From: Lysobacterales bacterium
GTDB lineage: Bacteria; Pseudomonadota; Gammaproteobacteria; Xanthomonadales; Ahniellaceae
DNA length: 43,471 nucleotides
Assembly: GCA_017997455.1 (NCBI GenBank)
Contig: JAGOEZ010000005.1
Coordinates: 1 to 43,471, forward strand
Direction: 5' to 3'
Shown: piece after piece, positions 36,613-43,471 of the stretch
Layout: each line of letters opens with the position of its first letter
Numbering within the stretch: position 1 is the first letter of the stretch
Program-made: the position numbers and the translations under genes
The notes under the pieces: model-generated
Told to the model about the DNA's origin: nothing
Databases searched by the model: none
Seen by the model: the letters and a program-made list of their open reading frames with translations, nothing else

Positions 36613-39219
36613 ATGTCGGACGTAACCGTAAAACAGCTGGCGAACGTACTGGCCCTGCCCGTGGACAAGCTCCTCGTGCAGCTTGCCGAGGCCGGAATGA
36701 AGTTCTCCGGCCCCGACCAGATCGTGACCAGCACCGAGAAGGTGAAGCTGCTGGGCTTCCTGCGCCGTACCCACGGCAAGAAGGAGACGCCGGTCGAGGA
36801 AGACGCCGGCCCCAAGCAGATCACCCTGCGGCGCAAGAAGGTCAGCGAGCTGACCGTGTCCTCGGGCGCGGCCAAGGGCAAGACCGTCAACGTGGAAGTG
36901 CGGCAGAAGCGCACCTACGTCAAGCGCAGCGTCATGAGCGACGACCAGCCGACCGACGCGGCGACCGCCGAGCGCGACGAAGCGCTGCGCCTGCTCAACG
37001 AGTCCGAGACCCGGCGCGCGGCCGAGGAAAAGGCCCTGCGCGAGGCGGACGAGAAGCGCCGCCTGGAGGACGAGGCGCGCAAGGCCGAAGAGGCGCGCAA
37101 GAAGGCCGAGGAAGTGGCGCGGGTCACCGCCGAGGAAGAGGCCAAGCGCGCGGGCGACGGCGCCGCGCGGCGCAAGGACGGCGAGGCCAAGGGCCACCAT
37201 CCGCCCGCCCCGGCGCGCAAGGAAGGCGCGCGCGAAAGCGAGCAGCCCAAGCGCCACAAGGGCGTGCATGGCTCGCACCAGATGCAGGACGACGAGGTCG
37301 CGACCGCGGATCCGCAGGTCGGGCGCTTCCTCCACGGCCAGCTGCACCTTGCCGACGGCGGCGCCGCGGCGCGCCGCACGCGCAAGAAGCCGGGCCGCCC
37401 CAAGGCGGTCGAGCGTTCCTCCGGCGGCGTCCACGGCTTCTCGCGCCCGACCGCGCCGACCGTGCGCGAAGTCGCGATCGGCGAAGGCATCACCGTCGCC
37501 GACCTCGCCGCGAAGCTCGCGGTCAAGGGTGCCGACGTGGTCAAGGCGCTGTTCAAGATGGGCGTGATGGCCACCATCAACGAGGTGCTCGAGCACGACA
37601 CCGCGGTGCTGGTGGTCGAGGACCTGGGCCACAAGGCGGTCAAGGCGGTCGAGACCGACGCCGAGAGCCAGCTGGTGGCGCACGCGGCGACCGAGGGCGA
37701 CGCGCAGCCGCGCCCGCCGGTGGTCACGATCATGGGGCACGTCGACCATGGCAAGACCTCGCTGCTCGATTACATCCGCCGGACCAAGGTCGCGGCCGGC
37801 GAAGCGGGCGGCATCACCCAGCACATCGGCGCGTACCACGTGCAGACCGGCAAGGGCACGATCAGCTTCCTCGACACCCCGGGCCACGCGGCCTTCACCT
37901 CGATGCGCGCGCGCGGCGCCAGGCTCACCGACATCGTGGTGCTGGTGGTGGCTGCCGACGACGGCGTGATGCCGCAGACGATCGAAGCGGTGCAGCATGC
38001 CAAGGCGGCCCACGTGCCGTTGATCGTCGCGGTCAACAAGATCGACAAGCCCGACGCGCAGCCCGAGCGGGTCAAGCAGGAGCTGATCCAGCAGGAGGTC
38101 GTGGCCGAGGACTTCGGCGGCGACACCCTCTTCGTGCCGGTTTCGGCCAAGACGGGCGAGGGCGTGGACGCGCTGCTCGACGCGATTCTGGTCCAGTCCG
38201 AGATGATGGAGCTCAAGGCGGCGGCCGAGGGCCGCGCCAGTGGCACCGTGATCGAGTCGAGCCTGGACAAGGGCCGCGGCCCGGTCGCGACCGTTCTGGT
38301 GCAGCAGGGCAAGCTGGCCAAGGGCGACTTCATGGTGTGCGGGATCGAGTACGGCCGCGTGCGCGCCATGTTCAACGAGGACGGCACCCAGGTGAACGAG
38401 GCCGGCCCGTCGATCCCGGTGCAGGTGCTGGGCCTGTCGGGCGTGCCCGATGCCGGCGACGATTTCGTGGTGGTGGCCGATGATCGCCTGGCCAAGGACG
38501 TGGCGCAGCAGCGCGCGCAGAAGCGTCGCGAGACCCGCCTGGTCAAGCAGCCGACCACCAAGATGGAGGACCTGATGGCCCAGATGGGCCAGCAGGGCGA
38601 CGGCATGCGCGTGCTCAACGTGGTGGTCAAGGCCGACGTGCAGGGTTCCGCCGAGGCGCTCAAGGATTCGCTGACCAAGATCTCGACCGACGCGATCCGG
38701 ATCAACGTGATCGCCTCGGGCGTGGGCGGCATCACCGAGTCCGACGCCACGCTCGCAAGCGCGTCGAAGGCCCTGGTGATCGGCTTCAACGTGCGCGCGG
38801 ATGCCACGGCGCGCCGGATCGTCGAGACCGCTGGCCTCGACCTGCGCTACTTCTCGATCATCTACGACGTGATCGACCAGGTGCGCCAGGTCGCAACCGG
38901 CATGCTCGGCAACGAGGTGCGCGAGGAGATCATCGGCGTGGCCCAGGTGCGCGACGTGTTCCGTTCGTCCAAGTTCGGCCAGATCGCCGGCTGCATGGTG
39001 ATCGAGGGCACGGTCAAGCGGAACAAGCCGATCCGGGTGCTGCGCGACAACGTGGTGATCTTCGAAGGCGAGCTCGAGTCCCTGCGTCGCTTCAAGGAAG
39101 CCGTGGAAGAAGTGCGCAACGGCATGGAGTGCGGCATCGGCGTCAAGCAGTACAACGACGTGCGCGCCGGCGACCAGATCGAGTGCTTCGAGCGCATCGA
39201 GTTCGCGCGGACGCTGTAG
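36613..39219 (+). CDS. infB: Translation initiation factor IF-2
   Basis: An 868-residue GTPase that places initiator tRNA on the 30S subunit. An IF2N domain (1-55, [21 protein letters not shown] type) is followed by a long charged, Glu/Lys/Arg/Ala-rich coiled segment (about 120-260) and a second IF2N domain near 285-335. The G domain carries G1 GHVDHGKT (375-382), G3 DTPGH (from 421) and G4 NKID (from 475). Domains II-IV follow, ending in [16 protein letters not shown]. An in-frame ATG at 36934 could start a shorter form, as known in E. coli, but has no clear Shine-Dalgarno. Confidence 0.97.
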   Translation: MSDVTVKQLANVLALPVDKLLVQLAEAGMKFSGPDQIVTSTEKVKLLGFLRRTHGKKETPVEEDAGPKQITLRRKKVSELTVSSGAAKGKTVNVEVRQKRTYVKRSVMSDDQPTDAATAERDEALRLLNESETRRAAEEKALREADEKRRLEDEARKAEEARKKAEEVARVTAEEEAKRAGDGAARRKDGEAKGHHPPAPARKEGARESEQPKRHKGVHGSHQMQDDEVATADPQVGRFLHGQLHLADGGAAARRTRKKPGRPKAVERSSGGVHGFSRPTAPTVREVAIGEGITVADLAAKLAVKGADVVKALFKMGVMATINEVLEHDTAVLVVEDLGHKAVKAVETDAESQLVAHAATEGDAQPRPPVVTIMGHVDHGKTSLLDYIRRTKVAAGEAGGITQHIGAYHVQTGKGTISFLDTPGHAAFTSMRARGARLTDIVVLVVAADDGVMPQTIEAVQHAKAAHVPLIVAVNKIDKPDAQPERVKQELIQQEVVAEDFGGDTLFVPVSAKTGEGVDALLDAILVQSEMMELKAAAEGRASGTVIESSLDKGRGPVATVLVQQGKLAKGDFMVCGIEYGRVRAMFNEDGTQVNEAGPSIPVQVLGLSGVPDAGDDFVVVADDRLAKDVAQQRAQKRRETRLVKQPTTKMEDLMAQMGQQGDGMRVLNVVVKADVQGSAEALKDSLTKISTDAIRINVIASGVGGITESDATLASASKALVIGFNVRADATARRIVETAGLDLRYFSIIYDVIDQVRQVATGMLGNEVREEIIGVAQVRDVFRSSKFGQIAGCMVIEGTVKRNKPIRVLRDNVVIFEGELESLRRFKEAVEEVRNGMECGIGVKQYNDVRAGDQIECFERIEFARTL

Positions 39220-39249
39220 TCTTTCTGTCCGGGACCGGAGCGCACTGCC

Positions 39250-39594
39250 ATGGCCCACCGCGAATACACCCGGTCGGACCGCATCTCGGCGCTGCTGCGC
39301 CGCGAGGTGGCGACGCTGGTGCACGAAGCCGTGCGCGAGCACTCGCTGCCCTCGGTCTCGGTCTCCGACGTCGAGGTCACGCGCGACCTGGCCCATGCCA
39401 CGGTCTACGTCACCGCGCTGATTGGCGACCAGGGACCCGCGGCGGTCAAGATGCTCAACGGCACGGCCAAGGAGTTCCGCCACGAACTCGCGCACCGGGT
39501 CAAGATGCGCAGCGTGCCGGCCCTGCACTTCCGCTACGACGATTCGGTCGACAAGGGCGAGCGCATCGACAAGCTGTTGCGCGACGAACCCTAG
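39250..39594 (+). CDS. rbfA: Ribosome-binding factor A
   Basis: A 114-residue KH-fold protein that helps mature the 5' end of 16S rRNA in 30S subunits. Family landmarks are REYTRSDRISALLRREVATLV, VSDVEVTRDLAHATVYVT (in pieces) and the end RSVPALHFRYDDSVDKGERIDKLL, split over residues 85-110. ATG at 39250 starts 30 bases after infB. The rbfA-truB gap holds a REP cluster. Confidence 0.96.
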   Translation: MAHREYTRSDRISALLRREVATLVHEAVREHSLPSVSVSDVEVTRDLAHATVYVTALIGDQGPAAVKMLNGTAKEFRHELAHRVKMRSVPALHFRYDDSVDKGERIDKLLRDEP

Positions 39595-39619
39595 CGCCGA
39601 TTGGATCCGGAGCGCCGCC

Positions 39620-39720
39620 CTTGTAGGGCAGTCTTCTGCCGCGACCGTCGCCGATCGCGCGCAGAGCGCGCTCCTACAGAGCCGGCCTTGTAGGAGCGCG
39701 CTCTGCGCGCGATAGGCGCC
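39620..39720. repeat. REP cluster between rbfA and truB
   Basis: A lone unit TTGTAGGGCAGTCTTCTGCC (from 39620) is followed by an inverted pair with perfect 25-base arms, 39654-39678 and 39689-39713. The right arm starts TGTAGGAGCGCGCTCTGCG. The 32-base segment 39689-39720 is identical to 43343-43374 after pnp. The cluster ends 12 bases before the truB ATG, so it lies in the truB leader. Confidence 0.92.
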
Positions 39721-39732
39721 ACGAGAAATTCC

Positions 39733-40620
39733 ATGCCCGCCATCCACGGCATCCTCCTGCTGGACAAGCCCCCCGGGTTGTCGTCCAACCAGGCGCTGCA
39801 GCGCGCCAAGCGCCTGCTCGGCGCCGACAAGGCCGGCCACACCGGCAGCCTGGACCCGCTCGCGACCGGCATGCTGCCGCTGGTGTTCGGCGAGGCGACC
39901 AAGGTGGCGGGGCACCTGCTGGGGTCGCGCAAGGCCTACGCGGCCGAGGTCGCACTCGGTGCCACCACGACGACCGACGACGCCGAAGGCGAGGTGGTGG
40001 CGACCGCGCCGGTGCCCGAGTTCGACGATGCCCGGGTTGCGGCCGAACTGGCGCGCCTCACCGGGACCATCCGCCAGCGCCCGCCCGCGTACTCCGCGCT
40101 CAAGCGGGCCGGCGTGCCGCTGTACAAGCTGGCGCGAAAAGGACTGGCGGTCGAGGTTCCCGAGCGCGAGGTTCGCGTCGATGAGATCGTGGTCCGGGGC
40201 CGGACCTCCACGCAGCTGAGCCTCGAGGTCACCTGCGGCTCGGGAACCTATATCCGCAGCCTGGCCCGCGACCTGGGCGCCGGCCTGGGTTGCGGGGCGC
40301 ACCTGGCGGGCTTGCGCCGGCTCTGGGTAGAACCGTTCGAGCACGTCCCCATGCATGGCCTCGCCACGCTGGAGCTTGCCGCGCGTGACGGACGTTCACA
40401 TGAGCTGCTGCTGCCGCCCGAGGCGGGCCTGGAACGGGTTCCGCGCCTGGACGCGGACGCCGCGGAGGCCGAGCGCATCCGCCAGGGCCGGGTCCTTCAG
40501 CGCCCGGGGCTGGAATGGCTGGGGTCCTGCCGCATCCATGGGCCGGACGGCCGGCTGCTGGCGCTGGCTGAACGCGACGAGGCCGGCGCCGTACGGCCGG
40601 TGCGGGTCCTCAACCCCTGA
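39733..40620 (+). CDS. truB: tRNA pseudouridine(55) synthase
   Basis: A 295-residue enzyme that makes the universal pseudouridine 55 of the T loop. The catalytic aspartate is D41 in [14 protein letters not shown]. The N-terminal [14 protein letters not shown], the [19 protein letters not shown] element and [15 protein letters not shown] confirm the family. The C-terminal PUA-like region is present (about 240-295). The product modifies tRNA near the site where the neighbouring translation factors act. Confidence 0.97.
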   Translation: MPAIHGILLLDKPPGLSSNQALQRAKRLLGADKAGHTGSLDPLATGMLPLVFGEATKVAGHLLGSRKAYAAEVALGATTTTDDAEGEVVATAPVPEFDDARVAAELARLTGTIRQRPPAYSALKRAGVPLYKLARKGLAVEVPEREVRVDEIVVRGRTSTQLSLEVTCGSGTYIRSLARDLGAGLGCGAHLAGLRRLWVEPFEHVPMHGLATLELAARDGRSHELLLPPEAGLERVPRLDADAAEAERIRQGRVLQRPGLEWLGSCRIHGPDGRLLALAERDEAGAVRPVRVLNP

Positions 40621-40674
40621 GGCCGCCCAGGGCCCGGGGCTGGCGCGAACCGTGCCGGTCAGCGGTCCAAGCGC

Positions 40675-40704
40675 TTGTCCCGAAAGGTTTTGGCCGGCTA
40701 CAAT
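40675..40704 (+). promoter_or_regulatory. Sigma-70 promoter for rpsO-pnp
   Basis: TTGTCC (40675-40680) and TACAAT (40699-40704) are separated by 18 bases, about 100 bases before the rpsO ATG. E. coli also has a separate rpsO promoter between truB and rpsO. Confidence 0.6.
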
Positions 40705-40750
40705 AGGCGGCTACCAACAGTTGCCAAAATCCCAGCGACGGGGCTACCGG

Positions 40751-40774
40751 GGCGGGTGCCATGCAGGCACCGCC
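40751..40774 (+). promoter_or_regulatory. Hairpin in the rpsO leader (possible S15 control site)
   Basis: GGCGGGTGCC pairs with GGCACCGCC across ATGCA, with one bulged G. It ends 33 bases before the rpsO ATG. In E. coli S15 represses its own mRNA by binding a leader pseudoknot; this hairpin is a candidate for the same function, inferred from position. Confidence 0.4.
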
Positions 40775-40807
40775 GGGCCTCGTCATCATTTTGCAGGACA
40801 GGAAATC

Positions 40808-41077
40808 ATGTCGCTCAACGCCGAACAGACCGCGAAAGTCATCAACGAGCACAAGCGCAAGGACAACGACACCGGTTCGCCGGAAGTCCAGGTCGCGCTG
40901 CTCTCCGCGCGCATCGACCACCTGACCCAGCACTTCGGCACCCACGCGAAGGACCACCACTCGCGGCGCGGCCTGCTCAAGCTGGTGAACCAGCGGCGTC
41001 GCCTGCTGAACTATCTCAAGACCAAGGACGTGGAGCGCTACAAGGCGCTGATCGCACGGCTTGGCATCCGCCGCTAA
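40808..41077 (+). CDS. rpsO: 30S ribosomal protein S15
   Basis: An 89-residue primary 16S rRNA-binding protein. The sequence is fully typical: [37 protein letters not shown] in the rRNA-binding turn, and the end [15 protein letters not shown] at 40808 follows AGGACAGGAAA. As in E. coli it is followed by pnp, here after 32 bases. Confidence 0.98.
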   Translation: MSLNAEQTAKVINEHKRKDNDTGSPEVQVALLSARIDHLTQHFGTHAKDHHSRRGLLKLVNQRRRLLNYLKTKDVERYKALIARLGIRR

Positions 41078-41109
41078 GCGGCCCGGCAGACACGGCGAGG
41101 ACGAATCCA

Positions 41110-43212
<2,103 letters not shown>

Positions 43213-43238
43213 GCCCGGCGCTTCCGCTTCAGGGTATC

Positions 43239-43268
43239 GAAACGGGCCGCGAGGCCCGTTTCGCGTTT
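43239..43268 (+). terminator. Probable terminator after pnp
   Basis: GAAACGGGCC pairs with GGCCCGTTTC around GCGA, followed by GCGTTT, 27 bases after the pnp stop. The stem is strong and A/T-flanked, but the T-tract is short. Confidence 0.7.
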
Positions 43269-43294
43269 GGGTAGCGCGGAAAGCAGCCACGGCT

Positions 43295-43380
43295 GCGACC
43301 AGCGCCTATCGCGCGCAGAGCGCGCTCCTACAGGCCTGCTTTTGTAGGAGCGCGCTCTGCGCGCGATAGGCGCCGGTCGC
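43295..43380. repeat. Large GTAG-headed REP palindrome after pnp
   Basis: Two 38-base arms (43295-43332 and 43343-43380) are complementary with a single mismatch around a 10-base loop. The inner part, TGTAGGAGCGCGCTCTGCG onward, is the same family as the rbfA-truB cluster. It lies between pnp and a convergent minus-strand gene. Confidence 0.92.
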
Positions 43381-43429
43381 GGCTGACGCCGCTATTACCG
43401 GGCAATACCGCGAAGCCCTGCCGCGCCGG

Positions 43430-43471
43430 TCAGTCGCGCGGCTCCGCGGCGAGCTTCCAGAACGGGATGCG
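43430..43471 (-). CDS. C-terminal fragment of an unidentified minus-strand gene
   Basis: Reading the minus strand from the right edge gives RIPFWKLAAEPRD and a TGA stop. A palindrome and a terminator lie between it and pnp, as expected between convergent genes. Thirteen residues are too few to name a family, and a chance frame cannot be excluded. Confidence 0.35.
   Translation of the reverse strand, partial: RIPFWKLAAEPRD

Noticed and set aside
39620-39720. Short CRISPR-like array
   Set aside because: The repeats are inverted palindromes of the REP type, not regularly spaced direct repeats, and no cas gene is present.
36409-40356. 1315-codon open frame on the minus strand opposite infB, rbfA and truB
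   Set aside because: It is the complement of three well-identified genes. Very high GC removes stop codons from the antisense frame, and its translation is His/Arg/Leu-rich with no domain pattern.

Overview
The window is a very GC-rich stretch of a gammaproteobacterial chromosome. It most likely comes from the order Lysobacterales (Xanthomonadales), perhaps a Rhodanobacteraceae-like or environmental lineage. Three things point there: the gene order glmM-tpiA-secG-tRNA-Leu-nuo operon-rimP-nusA-infB-rbfA-truB-rpsO-pnp, the GTAG-headed extragenic palindromes, and a secreted protein ending in an NGFE-type tail. The assignment rests on gene order and motifs read by eye, not on a database search.

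Layout. Positions 1-6452 hold the end of ispF, truD, a small lipoprotein, a minus-strand Smr-domain gene, and the stationary-phase cluster surE-pcm-yqaA-nlpD-rpoS. Positions 6462-7989 are on the minus strand: an orphan TonB-like gene, an Mth938-like gene and yhbY. Positions 8067-13129 carry rlmE, ftsH, folP and glmM. Positions 13130-17265 interrupt the usual glmM-tpiA junction with accessory genes: a secreted S74-type self-cleaving surface protein, a short secreted partner, a 2-oxoglutarate/Fe(II) oxygenase-like gene and a short-chain dehydrogenase. Positions 17420-18784 hold tpiA, secG and tRNA-Leu(GAG). Positions 18910-33838 are a complete 14-gene complex I operon, nuoA-N, interrupted by two palindromic repeats. 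Positions 34031-43212 hold initiator tRNA-Met, rimP, nusA, infB, rbfA, truB, rpsO and pnp, the transcription/translation cluster known from E. coli. The last bases hold a terminator, a large palindrome and the tail of a minus-strand gene.

How the genes work together. The + strand blocks are tightly packed, with ATGA/GTGA overlaps (yqaA-nlpD, tpiA-secG, nuoD-nuoE, nuoJ-nuoK) that suggest translational coupling. The nuo block encodes proton-pumping NADH:quinone oxidoreductase. The rimP-pnp block covers 30S maturation, transcription elongation, initiation, tRNA modification and RNA decay. The surE-rpoS block covers protein repair, septal cell-wall hydrolysis and the general stress sigma factor.

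No CRISPR array, prophage, insertion sequence or toxin-antitoxin pair was seen. The least ordinary items are a relay of ATGA mini-ORFs between surE and pcm, the S74 surface protein with its NGFE-tailed neighbour, a multi-hairpin leader upstream of rimP, three kinds of palindromic repeat within core operons, and an initiator tRNA with an apparent U1-U72 mismatch. I found no clear case of a wholly new multi-gene system.
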